DNA of 6,533 nt from contig DJFP01000032.1 of NCBI GenBank assembly GCA_002432565.1, positions 1 through 6,533 of the forward strand, read 5' to 3'. Position numbers and translations under genes: made by a program. The stretch comes from Flavobacteriales bacterium UBA5869. GTDB taxonomy: Bacteria; Bacteroidota; Bacteroidia; Flavobacteriales_D; Crocinitomicaceae. The notes below the pieces were generated by a model. It saw only the letters and a list, made by a program, of their open reading frames with translations. It had not been told where the DNA came from and ran no database searches. Within the stretch, counting starts at the first letter, position 1. Each line of letters begins with the position of its first letter. Shown one piece after another: positions 1 through 6,170 of this stretch.

Positions 1-368
1 TAAGTGGTATTGGTTAATTGGATGCTGCTCAGTACTTTTTCAGATCCGAAATCAATTCCCCCACCATAGTTAACGGCGTAGTTCTGGCTGTTGTTTCCGC
101 CAATTCCGGTGAAAGCAGAGAAGTCGTTTGTGTAACCCGCGGTGGTAACATCTGTTGAGCTGGAGTAAATAAACCCTCCGGACCAGTAATCCCAATCGAA
201 ATTGTAGGAGTTTTCGAAATAGACACCTCCTGAAGTAAATCCAAAAGTGGAATCGGAACCGTCCCAATAGGAGTTGGGAGCAAGTGTCAGGTCGTCGAAC
301 GTAACGACAGTTTGTGCTTGTGTGTATTGGATGCAGAATACACTAACTGCTAGTAACATTTTTTTCAT
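1..368 (-). CDS. Secreted DUF4465 domain protein under B12 riboswitch (C-terminus off window)
   Basis: Reading from the ATG at 368 leftwards, 122 codons stay open to the window edge, so the C-terminal part is missing. Residues 1-18 form a type I signal peptide (MKK start, hydrophobic core, cleavage likely after TQA), so the protein is exported. Cys12 lies in no acceptable lipobox. The mature part begins with the pattern I recognise as DUF4465: FDDLTLAPNSYWDGSD (24-39), GFTSGGVYFENSYN (43-56), an aromatic WDYWSGG segment (59-65), SSSTDVTTAGY (69-79) and YAVNYGGG (97-104). About half of a typical 200-250 residue family member is present. The start is 125 nt downstream of a cobalamin riboswitch on the same strand, so B12 very probably controls it. 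From memory, unverified here, DUF4465-type proteins occur in Bacteroidota corrinoid-uptake loci, and some gut homologues (BtuH) bind B12 at the cell surface. A corrinoid-binding role is inference. A C-terminal type IX sorting domain may exist beyond the edge. Confidence 0.85.
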   Translation of the reverse strand, partial: MKKMLLAVSVFCIQYTQAQTVVTFDDLTLAPNSYWDGSDSTFGFTSGGVYFENSYNFDWDYWSGGFIYSSSTDVTTAGYTNDFSAFTGIGGNNSQNYAVNYGGGIDFGSEKVLSSIQLTNTT

Positions 369-492
369 TGCCTTAAGCATTTAGAAAGTGATAAAAAGCA
401 AATGAAAAAATCAGAGAATAAGAACAAACTGAGAGAAAGGTTCTCCCATTTCGAACTCGACTTTAATCTGAAGTCTTCATTCATTATATGTT
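369..492 (-). promoter_or_regulatory. Leader between B12 riboswitch and DUF4465 start (possible expression platform)
   Basis: This 124-nt stretch separates the riboswitch aptamer from the ATG at 368. On the minus strand it holds a short hairpin (GAGAA/TTCTC, plus positions 433-445). Further on, a 4-bp TCAG/CTGA pairing (411-432) is followed by six T (410-405). That stem is too weak for a confident intrinsic terminator. No clear Shine-Dalgarno precedes the ATG. The mechanism (premature termination or blocking of translation) cannot be decided by eye; no small ORF is evident. Confidence 0.35.
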
Positions 493-670
493 CCAGGCAG
501 GTATTCTGACTTCTCTCCGGTTGCTTCTCCTTCCCATGCTGATTTTTTACGTCAGTACAGTGGATTTATTGAAGACCGTTTGATAAGAGTTACAGCTGCA
601 GATACAGTTTCGGATTCACACCGAATTCCCTATTGTCTTTTGTAAACTTACAATCGAACCTAAAACCGGG
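493..670 (-). promoter_or_regulatory. Cobalamin (adenosylcobalamin-class) riboswitch
   Basis: The minus strand carries the conserved cobalamin aptamer elements in order. First comes the 5' segment CCCGG then AGGTT (about 670-655). Next is AATAGGGAA leading into a TTCGG/CCGAA hairpin with loop TGTGAAT (625-609). Then come CTGCAGCTGTAAC (about 602-590), CCACTG (about 563-558), TGGGAAGG (about 536-529) and finally the B12 box AGTCAGAATACCTGCC (511-496). The box differs from the usual AGTCAGAAGACCTGCC at one base. AGGT at the 5' end can pair with ACCT of the box, and CCCGG with CCTGG, closing P2 and P1; these pairings set the limits given. Cobalamin riboswitches generally lower expression of the downstream gene when the ligand is present. 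The first gene downstream is the DUF4465 protein starting at 368. The exact aptamer subclass was not determined. Confidence 0.94.
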
Positions 671-671
671 G

Positions 672-679
672 TAAAGGTA
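672..679 (-). promoter_or_regulatory. Possible -7 box for the riboswitch transcript
   Basis: The minus strand reads TACCTTTA, seven of eight to the Bacteroidota -7 pattern TAnnTTTG if the last base is relaxed. It lies immediately upstream of the riboswitch P1 strand, where a promoter is expected. A clear TTTG -33 element is not visible about 20 nt upstream; the region there is only T-rich. The implied start would fall at or just inside the 5' strand of P1, so the call is weak. Confidence 0.3.
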
Positions 680-710
680 TACATTTATTTTAAATTGAAA
701 AATTGATACT

Positions 711-740
711 GGTATGGACGCGATGCTTCGCGTCCATACC
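711..740. repeat. Perfect 12-bp inverted repeat, REP-like intergenic palindrome
   Basis: GGTATGGACGCG (711-722) is exactly complementary to CGCGTCCATACC (729-740) around a 6-nt loop, ATGCTT. The outer arms are markedly more G+C-rich than the surrounding A+T-rich DNA. It lies between two divergent transcription units, where a terminator is not expected, and no T-run follows directly on either strand. The core GGACGCG..CGCGTCC resembles a palindrome I recall as scattered in many copies through Bacteroidota genomes, so a dispersed REP-like element is the likeliest reading. That recollection is unverified. A regulator-binding site or transcript-end structure is the alternative. Confidence 0.75.
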
Positions 741-802
741 ACATTTTACCTTCTTCACAATCACCTTTTAATAAGTTTCAATTCCTAATTCGAAAAAAAG
801 AT

Positions 803-810
803 TATTTTTG
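803..810 (+). promoter_or_regulatory. Bacteroidota-type -7 promoter box for the TPR-ribH-glmM cluster
   Basis: TATTTTTG is an exact match to the phylum's -7 consensus TAnnTTTG and lies 22 nt upstream of the ATG at 833. The -33 element is less clear: TTTC at 776-779 is near, but its 23-nt spacing is slightly long. Transcription would start a few bases downstream and give a very short leader. This is the only good promoter match seen ahead of the rightward genes. Confidence 0.6.
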
Positions 811-832
811 CAACGCTTAAATAAATTTTCAA

Positions 833-1465
833 ATGGCAGGAACTACCAGTTTTAACGATATTAAACGTCAATTCAAAGAGAATAAGAGACTTCGTTTGAT
901 TACCGCAGTGGTGATCGGATTAATTGTCGGAATTCTAGGATACATTCTTTACAAACAGTTTGTTTACGGTCCAAACAACCAAAAAGCAAACGAAGGATAT
1001 TACCGTGGGTTGAACCTGGCAGCGAAGGATTCAGTAGATGCAGCAATTGCAGAATTGGAGCCTTTCGTTAAGAAAAATGACGGATACCAGGGTGGTGAAG
1101 TAGCTGAGTTTACTTTAGCTCGCCAATACATGGCAAAAGGAGATTTCCAGAAAGCATTGAAATTGTTGGAAGGTGTGAAGTTGAAAGATACTTACGGTCC
1201 GGCAATGGCACTTGGTCTTCAGGGTGACTGCTATAGCGAAATGGGTAAATACAAAGATGCTATGGACATGTACATCGATGCTGCAGAAGCAAATGAAAAC
1301 GAGTGGACTACTCCGACTTATTTGTTCAAAGCTGGTCAGGTTGCAGAAGAAATCAAGGACTTTGCGAAAGCAAAAGAACTTTACGAAAGAATTAACCAGG
1401 ATTACTACATGTTCGGTCAACAAAAATCGATTGACAAATACATTGCGAGAGTATCCGTTAAATAA
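833..1465 (+). CDS. Membrane-anchored tetratricopeptide repeat protein
   Basis: This 210-residue protein has a short basic cytoplasmic N-terminus (1-21), one transmembrane helix (about 22-44, rich in I, V, L and G) and a soluble helical domain predicted to face the periplasm. The domain contains TPR-like helical pairs: about 89-118 (AEFTLARQYMAKGDFQKALK), 123-152 (MALGLQGDCYSEMGKYKDAM) and 161-190 (YLFKAGQVAEEIKDFAKAKE). The layout of one N-terminal anchor followed by TPRs resembles the YfgM/TPR_21 type; proteins of this kind scaffold protein-protein contacts, and the partner is unknown. The ATG follows a good -7 promoter box with an A/T-rich leader, and no earlier in-frame start looks better. 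It ends 8 nt before ribH, so the two are probably co-transcribed; I recall a TPR protein beside ribH as common in Bacteroidota. A direct role in riboflavin synthesis is not implied. Confidence 0.88.
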   Translation: MAGTTSFNDIKRQFKENKRLRLITAVVIGLIVGILGYILYKQFVYGPNNQKANEGYYRGLNLAAKDSVDAAIAELEPFVKKNDGYQGGEVAEFTLARQYMAKGDFQKALKLLEGVKLKDTYGPAMALGLQGDCYSEMGKYKDAMDMYIDAAEANENEWTTPTYLFKAGQVAEEIKDFAKAKELYERINQDYYMFGQQKSIDKYIARVSVK

Positions 1466-1473
1466 TTAGAAAC

Positions 1474-1965
1474 GTGGCTACAAGTTTAAAAAACTTATCA
1501 GCGTTCGATCAAGATACAATTCCAAACGGTGCCGATTTTTCAATCGGCATTGTTGTTTCTGAGTGGAACGGTCATATCACTTCCAAACTTTTGGAAGGAG
1601 CAATGGAAACACTTCTGAATGCGGGAGTGAAAGAATCAAACATTCATGTGAAGCAGGTTCCGGGAGCATTTGAATTGCCTCTTGGAGCGCAGTGGCTGGC
1701 TCAGAACGACCAAATCGACGGAGTTGTTGCCATTGGTGTGGTGATCCAGGGAGAGACCAGGCATTTTGATTTTGTTTGTTCCGGAACAACTCAGGGAATC
1801 GTTGACGTTACTTTAAAGTACAACAAGCCGGTTGGGTTTTGTTTGCTCACAGATAATACCGAACAGCAGTCTATTGACCGCGCAGGCGGAAAACACGGGA
1901 ATAAAGGTGTGGAAGCAGCTGTGACTGTTTTGCGGATGATCGAATTGAAAAGACAATTAGACTAA
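1474..1965 (+). CDS. ribH: 6,7-dimethyl-8-ribityllumazine synthase
   Basis: RibH catalyses the penultimate step of riboflavin synthesis, condensing 5-amino-6-ribitylamino-uracil with 3,4-dihydroxy-2-butanone 4-phosphate in the cytoplasm. Family members assemble into pentamers or 60-subunit capsids. The 163-residue length fits. Visible motifs are IGIVVSEWNGHITSKLL (24-40), with Trp31 at the substrate-stacking position; VPGAFELP (62-69); GVVIQGETRHFDFVC (88-102), with His97 matching the catalytic histidine; and DRAGGKHGNKG (135-145), with Arg136 matching the phosphate-contacting arginine. The start is GTG at 1474, 8 nt after the TPR gene. No in-frame ATG occurs before codon 44, which lies past the first conserved motif, so GTG is well supported. 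No FMN riboswitch is seen and other rib genes are absent from the window. The stop codon falls at the left edge of an inverted repeat that separates it from glmM. Confidence 0.97.
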   Translation: MATSLKNLSAFDQDTIPNGADFSIGIVVSEWNGHITSKLLEGAMETLLNAGVKESNIHVKQVPGAFELPLGAQWLAQNDQIDGVVAIGVVIQGETRHFDFVCSGTTQGIVDVTLKYNKPVGFCLLTDNTEQQSIDRAGGKHGNKGVEAAVTVLRMIELKRQLD

Positions 1966-2019
1966 AGACAAAAGACTAAAGACCAGAATCTGTCTTTTGT
2001 CTCCTGTCTTTCGTCTTTA
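1963..2019. repeat. Inverted repeat built of AAGAC/GTCTT units between ribH and glmM
   Basis: AGACAAAAGAC (1966-1976) pairs perfectly with GTCTTTTGTCT (1992-2002), an 11-bp stem with a 15-nt loop. Additional copies, TAAAGAC (1963-1969 and 1977-1983) and GTCTTTA (2013-2019), allow a longer alternative pairing. The left arm begins right after the ribH stop codon and nearly the whole 66-nt gap is occupied. The stem is A+T-rich and followed by T-rich but interrupted sequence (CCTGTCTTTCGTCTTTA), so it could slow or partly terminate transcription, or protect the upstream mRNA end. Unit repetition suggests growth by slippage. Confidence 0.7.
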
Positions 2020-2031
2020 AATCTAAAAAAG

Positions 2032-3417
2032 ATGACATTAATCAAATCTATTTCAGGAATCAGAGGAACCATCGGTGGTTCTCCGGGCGATAATTTAACT
2101 CCAATCGATGCTGTTCAGTTTGCTGCGGCTTACGGGACCTGGCTGAAATCTGTTTCAGGCACCGGCAAATTAAAAGTAGTAGTAGGAAGAGATGCGCGCC
2201 TTTCCGGTGAAATGATCTCAACACTGGTTATTCAAACGTTGGTTGGCTTGGGAATCGAAGTAATTGATTTGGGATTATCCACAACTCCTACCGTTGAAAT
2301 GGCGGTTCCATATCACCAGGCAAGCGGAGGGATTATCCTGACTGCTTCTCACAATCCGAAACAATGGAATGCATTGAAACTGCTAAACAGCAAGGGAGAA
2401 TTTATTTCCGGGGCTGAAGGAGAATTATTGCTGAAAATTGCAACGGAAGGAAGCTTCGTTTTTGCAGAAGTGGACGATTTGGGAAAAGTAACTTCAGATA
2501 CCGAAGCTATTGAGCGCCATATTGAAGCTATTTGTGGATTGTCAGATGTAGATATTCCGGCTATCAAAAATGCGAATTTCAAAGTTGTTGTTGATGCGGT
2601 AAACTCCACCGGAGGAATTTCTGTTCCGCAATTACTTCGTAAAATAGGAGTAACCGATATCGTTGAAATGTATTGTGATCCGACAGGTCATTTCCCGCAT
2701 AATCCCGAGCCGTTGAAAGAACATTTGGTAGAATTGTCTGCTCGTGTTGTTTCGGAAGGTGCTCATTTAGGGATAACCGTAGACCCGGATGTAGACCGCC
2801 TGGCTTTGGTAAACGAAGACGGATCGATGTTCGGTGAAGAATATACATTGGTTGCCGTTTCGGAATACATCCTTTCCAAAAGAAAAGGAGCTACGGTTTC
2901 CAATTTAAGTTCCACAAGAGCTTTGAGAGATATTACCGAAGAAGTTGGTTGCAATTACCATGCTTCTGCAGTCGGTGAGGTGAATGTGGTGGTGAAAATG
3001 AAGGAAACCAACGCGGTTATCGGTGGAGAAGGAAATGGAGGTATCATTTACCCGGACCTTCATTACGGAAGAGATTCTTTGGTTGGAATCGCTTTGTTCC
3101 TGTCACATTTAGCGCACAAAAAAATGAGTATGACGGCTCTTCGCGCTTCTTATCCGAATTACGAAATGGCGAAGAAAAAAATCGACCTTACACCCGGAAT
3201 TGACGTAGATGCGATTTTGGTGAAAATGGCCGATAAATACAAGCATGAAGAAGTGGATACAGTTGACGGAGTGAAGATCTATATCGGAAAGGAATGGGTT
3301 CACCTGCGCAAAAGTAACACGGAGCCAATCATTCGCGTGTACACCGAAAGCAAAGATGCACAAGCGGCTTCGGATTTGGCAGATCGAATCATTGGAGAGA
3401 TTAAAGAACTCATTTAA
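2032..3417 (+). CDS. glmM: Phosphoglucosamine mutase (phosphohexomutase family)
   Basis: The 461-residue cytoplasmic enzyme belongs to the alpha-D-phosphohexomutase family. All four active-site loops are visible: the phosphoserine loop TASHNP (104-109, Ser106 phosphorylated); the Mg2+ loop DPDVDR (251-256, Asp251, Asp253 and Asp255); the sugar-binding loop GGEGNGG (331-337); and the phosphate-binding loop RKSNTEP (427-433). The N-terminal SGIRGTIG (8-15) is also typical. GlmM converts glucosamine-6-phosphate to glucosamine-1-phosphate for UDP-GlcNAc, and so for peptidoglycan. The sugar loop differs from E. coli GlmM (GEQSGH) and the phosphate loop reads SNTEP rather than SGTEP. Bacteroidota and archaeal members share these variants, so phosphomannomutase or phosphoglucomutase activity cannot be excluded by motif. 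The ATG follows an A-rich leader (AAAAAAG). It stops 2 nt before the next gene, indicating co-transcription. Confidence 0.9.
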   Translation: MTLIKSISGIRGTIGGSPGDNLTPIDAVQFAAAYGTWLKSVSGTGKLKVVVGRDARLSGEMISTLVIQTLVGLGIEVIDLGLSTTPTVEMAVPYHQASGGIILTASHNPKQWNALKLLNSKGEFISGAEGELLLKIATEGSFVFAEVDDLGKVTSDTEAIERHIEAICGLSDVDIPAIKNANFKVVVDAVNSTGGISVPQLLRKIGVTDIVEMYCDPTGHFPHNPEPLKEHLVELSARVVSEGAHLGITVDPDVDRLALVNEDGSMFGEEYTLVAVSEYILSKRKGATVSNLSSTRALRDITEEVGCNYHASAVGEVNVVVKMKETNAVIGGEGNGGIIYPDLHYGRDSLVGIALFLSHLAHKKMSMTALRASYPNYEMAKKKIDLTPGIDVDAILVKMADKYKHEEVDTVDGVKIYIGKEWVHLRKSNTEPIIRVYTESKDAQAASDLADRIIGEIKELI

Positions 3418-3419
3418 AG

Positions 3420-4307
3420 ATGACACGCCTGCTATTACTGGTTTTTCTGCTTTCAGGTTTTGCTCCGCTTTATGCGCAGGAAGAAGATGAAAGTATCAGT
3501 ACAGAAGCCTATCATTTCGAGAGTTGGACGCGTGATTGGATTGAACCGCTAAAAGAAGCAGTTGTTTTTGCGGATGCCTGTAAACTAAGATCAAAACCTT
3601 CTTCCGGTTCGGAAATGCTTGCCAAGTTGCTGATTGGGGATAAGGTAAAGGTGCTGAAAGTTTCGGATGTCGATACGATCATTAACGGAATTGAATCAAA
3701 ATGGATTGAGGTAGAAGCCGGAAAGAAGAAAGGATATGTTTGGGGAGGGCTACTCACAAACCAGGCATTAAAGATTTCTGACACCACTTGTGCAGTTTGG
3801 GGAATTTCTAAAATTATCAGATCCGGAGATACTTTGAACGAATACTACGCCTCTGTCAGGATATTCTCCCGGAAGCAGGTGCGAAAGCAGGTTGAATTTC
3901 AGGTTAGTTATGGAGATCAACCCGCATATGGTGAATTGATCATGATCAAAAATCCGTTGATTGATGGGGTTGAGCATGTGTTCATCTATAGTACTTTATC
4001 AGAGTCGTGCGGTGTTTCCTGGAGTCAACATTACTTGATAGAGACTGAAAAAGCAATAAACTATTTGGATGTGGGCTATGGATCCAGCGACGGTGGTATT
4101 TATTATTCTTCCATTGATTTCGTATTTCCTACGAAGGAAAAGGAGAAAGACTACATGATTCCTTATCACCGTAAACCGGATCCGAATCAATATTTAAAAA
4201 TCACAGATCATGGTGAGTACGATGAAAATTGCATTTGGACGGAACATACCACTGTTGAAAGCTTTGAATTTAAAGAAGGAGAAATCGTTCCTTTTTGTCG
4301 GGAGTAA
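3420..4307 (+). CDS. Exported SH3b-like domain protein of unknown function
   Basis: The 295-residue product starts with a signal peptide (1-19, hydrophobic LLLLVFLLSGF, cleavage likely after LYA), so it is predicted to be periplasmic or surface-exposed. Residues about 46-112 look like a bacterial SH3 (SH3b) domain: VVFADACKLRSKPSSGSEML opens with the usual residue run, LLIGDKVKVL follows, and KWIEVEAGKKKGYVWGGLL closes with the typical Gly-Tyr-Val-Trp-Gly strand. SH3b domains often bind peptidoglycan or peptide ligands. The remainder (113-295) is beta-rich with many aromatics and five cysteines overall (54, 124, 197, 271, 293); I recognise no known domain there and see no catalytic motif. There is no lipobox cysteine. 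The ATG lies 2 nt after the glmM stop, so it is almost certainly translated from the same mRNA. A cell-wall link with GlmM is suggestive only. No terminator is obvious after it. Confidence 0.8.
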   Translation: MTRLLLLVFLLSGFAPLYAQEEDESISTEAYHFESWTRDWIEPLKEAVVFADACKLRSKPSSGSEMLAKLLIGDKVKVLKVSDVDTIINGIESKWIEVEAGKKKGYVWGGLLTNQALKISDTTCAVWGISKIIRSGDTLNEYYASVRIFSRKQVRKQVEFQVSYGDQPAYGELIMIKNPLIDGVEHVFIYSTLSESCGVSWSQHYLIETEKAINYLDVGYGSSDGGIYYSSIDFVFPTKEKEKDYMIPYHRKPDPNQYLKITDHGEYDENCIWTEHTTVESFEFKEGEIVPFCRE

Positions 4308-4364
4308 AAATATAAGATCAACAGATTAATCGCTCAACCGCACCTTTCAGACAATTCTAAACCA

Positions 4365-4392
4365 CCTTTTGAACCAATTTTAGTTCCGGAGG
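4365..4392 (+). other. Weak hairpin covering a GGAGG before the MuiA-like gene
   Basis: CCTTTTGAAC (4365-4374) can pair with GTTCCGGAGG (4383-4392) across an 8-nt loop, with one mismatch and two G-U pairs. The right arm contains GGAGG, 22 nt ahead of the ATG at 4415 and too far to be the normal ribosome site; GAAGGA at 4399-4404 is better placed. No T-run follows, so it is not a standard terminator. The rest of the 107-nt gap after 4307 shows no gene and no convincing promoter box. Confidence 0.25.
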
Positions 4393-4414
4393 TACTTGAA
4401 GGAAATTGATTCCT

Positions 4415-6082
4415 ATGAAAAGAGTAGTTATTGTCCTTTTGGCGATTCTCCCAAGTTTCCTCTCACTTGCTGCCAATGACAAAGAGATTGTCAAATCTAC
4501 CGTAAGCGAAGTAACCGTTTACACGAGTGGTGCACAGATATACCGCAAAGCAAATTTCAACGTAAAACCCGGGATTACGGAACTCATCATCGAAGGTGTG
4601 AGCCCGAATATCGACCCGAAAAGCCTGCAGGTAAAAGCTTTTGGTAATGTGGTCCTGATTGATTCGAAATACCAGGTCTATTATCCGGAACCCGAAAAAG
4701 TAAAGTTGGAAGGACTTCCGTTAAAAATCCGCAAAGACATCAATCTCTTGCAGGATTCCATTAGCAACATCCAGTTCGATATTAAAGAAATCCAGGATGA
4801 GATAGATGTGTTGAATGCTTCCAAAACGATCTTGACCAACAACGGTGCTATCCGCGGACAGGGAAAAGTAAACGATTCCATTCAGCTCCTGAAGCAGGCC
4901 CTGGATTATTACCAGTTGAAAATGAACGAGATCAATAAGAAATTACAGTCGCTCAACAAACGCATGAAATCGAAGAATACCACCTTGCAGGGAATGAATA
5001 CCCGCCTGACAGATCTTCAGAATTACCAGTCTTCAAATACACCAAAAGTTCCGGAAGGACCTATTCACCGCATTGTGGTGACGCTTCAGTCAAAAGAAGT
5101 TGTAGCAGGCAGACTTGCGGTTTCTTACCTGGCTTCTGGGGCATCCTGGGTTCCTACTTACGATATCCGCAGTGAAATTACCTCCGGAAAGGTGAACCTG
5201 GCTTACAAAGCAAATATCCAGCAAAATACCGGCGAGTCCTGGAACGATGTACAATTGACTTTGTCGACGAATGATCCGTACCAAAATAAGATCAAGCCGG
5301 ACCTGCATCCGTGGTATGTGGATTACTACAATTTCGGTGCAATTAACGGACGTATGAACAGTTATGGTTTGACAGCAGCACCTTCTGTTCAGGCTGAAAA
5401 AAAGGAGACGCAATCTCTGGCTTACGATATGGAAAGTGAAACCGCTGCAAATTTCACGACAGTAATCAACCGCGTGCTATCTGCTGAGTACAAAATAGAC
5501 CTTCCTTATACTATTGAAAGCAATGATGAAAGCCACCTGGTTTTGGTTCGTAATGTAGATTTGACGGCAAATTACCGCTATTACACCGTTCCTAAAATTG
5601 ATCCGGGAGTATTCCTTGTGGCTGAAGTTTTGAAACTGGAAGACCTGCAATTGGTTCCCGCGAGTGCAAACATTTTCTTTGATGGAACATATATCGGGGA
5701 AACTTACATTGATCCGACCACAATGAACGATACTTTAAAGTTGAGCCTCGGAAAAGACCCGAATATCGTTGCCAAACGCATTCTTTTGAAAAAAGATTAC
5801 AAGGAAAAAGTAATCGGGAACGACATCGAGCGCACTTATGCTTACGAAATTTCTGTTAAGAACCTGAAAGCAAATACCGTTGAATTGGTGATCGAGGATC
5901 AAATTCCTGTAACCAGTAACGGCGAAATCGTTATAGAAGCGATCAACACGGGGAAAGCAGATTATGACAAAACGACGGGTAAACTAACCTGGGCCATTGA
6001 TCTGAAAACCAAGGTCACGGATAAATTCACCTATTCGTTTAAGATTAAGTACCCGAAAGATCGAAATGTCATCCTTCAATAA
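4415..6082 (+). CDS. MuiA-family (mucoidy inhibitor-like) DUF4140/DUF4139 exported protein
   Basis: From the ATG at 4415 the protein has 555 residues. A signal peptide spans 1-20 (MKR, hydrophobic core, SLA-A cleavage region). An N-terminal DUF4140-like domain follows (about 31-105), with VSEVTVYTSGAQIYRKANF near its start and ITELIIEGVSPNIDPKSLQV after it. A heptad-rich coiled coil occupies about 105-205. A large C-terminal DUF4139 domain (about 218-555) carries YLASGASWVPTYDIRSE (238-254), QQNTGESWNDVQLTLST (269-285) and the terminal FTYSFKIKYP strand (538-547). This architecture defines the mucoidy-inhibitor A family, whose molecular activity is not established; an envelope or protein-interaction role is plausible. 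Residues about 300-345 are a less conserved linker inside DUF4139. An in-frame TTG at 4406 would add three residues, but the ATG fits the signal peptide better and has GAAGGA 10 nt upstream. It may be a separate unit or the tail of the glmM cluster; a terminator follows. Confidence 0.9.
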   Translation: MKRVVIVLLAILPSFLSLAANDKEIVKSTVSEVTVYTSGAQIYRKANFNVKPGITELIIEGVSPNIDPKSLQVKAFGNVVLIDSKYQVYYPEPEKVKLEGLPLKIRKDINLLQDSISNIQFDIKEIQDEIDVLNASKTILTNNGAIRGQGKVNDSIQLLKQALDYYQLKMNEINKKLQSLNKRMKSKNTTLQGMNTRLTDLQNYQSSNTPKVPEGPIHRIVVTLQSKEVVAGRLAVSYLASGASWVPTYDIRSEITSGKVNLAYKANIQQNTGESWNDVQLTLSTNDPYQNKIKPDLHPWYVDYYNFGAINGRMNSYGLTAAPSVQAEKKETQSLAYDMESETAANFTTVINRVLSAEYKIDLPYTIESNDESHLVLVRNVDLTANYRYYTVPKIDPGVFLVAEVLKLEDLQLVPASANIFFDGTYIGETYIDPTTMNDTLKLSLGKDPNIVAKRILLKKDYKEKVIGNDIERTYAYEISVKNLKANTVELVIEDQIPVTSNGEIVIEAINTGKADYDKTTGKLTWAIDLKTKVTDKFTYSFKIKYPKDRNVILQ

Positions 6083-6103
6083 TTGTTTTGTAGTTTGAAA
6101 ACA

Positions 6104-6135
6104 AGTCCCTCAGTTTGCCGGCTGGGGGATTTTTT
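6104..6135 (+). terminator. Intrinsic terminator after the MuiA-like gene
   Basis: TCCCTCAG (6106-6113) pairs with CTGGGGGA (6122-6129) around the 8-nt loop TTTGCCGG, giving eight pairs including one G-U, followed at once by six T (6130-6135). It begins 21 nt after the stop codon. On the opposite strand the G-U pair becomes a C-A mismatch and the T-run is weaker, so it works best for the plus-strand transcript. Confidence 0.9.
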
Positions 6136-6152
6136 GTTAGGAAATGTTCAAA

Positions 6153-6170
6153 TTCCGATAGCTATCGGAA
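6153..6170. repeat. 18-bp perfect palindrome in the convergent intergenic gap
   Basis: TTCCGATAGCTATCGGAA is a perfect palindrome with no loop. It is flanked by a 9-bp direct repeat GTTCAAATT (6146-6154 and 6177-6185), within a stretch of recurring GTTCAAA/GAACC-like words. The CCGATAGCTATCGG core resembles a word I recall as over-represented in Bacteroidota intergenic DNA; this is unverified. It lacks a T-run on the minus strand, so it is not a clear terminator for the DUF983 gene. Confidence 0.6.

Noticed and set aside
29..283. Minus-strand open frame of 84 codons inside the DUF4465 region
   Set aside because: The frame that continues from the signal peptide at 368 gives a recognisable DUF4465 protein; this one is a shadow in another frame with no family resemblance.
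329..334. Cys12 of the DUF4465 protein as a lipoprotein cysteine
   Set aside because: The preceding residues (SVF) do not fit a lipobox, and a type I cleavage site follows at TQA.
405..432. TCAG/CTGA pairing plus six T on the minus strand as a riboswitch terminator
   Set aside because: Only four base pairs with a 14-nt loop; too unstable to call.
711..740. Palindrome read as an intrinsic terminator
   Set aside because: It lies upstream of both divergent units, and neither strand has a T-run directly after the stem.
1577..1789. Antisense open frame inside ribH
   Set aside because: Overlaps strongly conserved RibH coding sequence; its translation resembles no known protein and it has no promoter or start context.
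2579..2848. Antisense open frames inside glmM (this and others between 2349 and 3426)
   Set aside because: They overlap active-site-bearing coding sequence and have composition typical of reverse-strand shadows.
4406..4414. TTG at 4406 as start of the MuiA-like gene
   Set aside because: The ATG at 4415 is three codons later, has GAAGGA 10 nt upstream and begins a standard MKR signal peptide.
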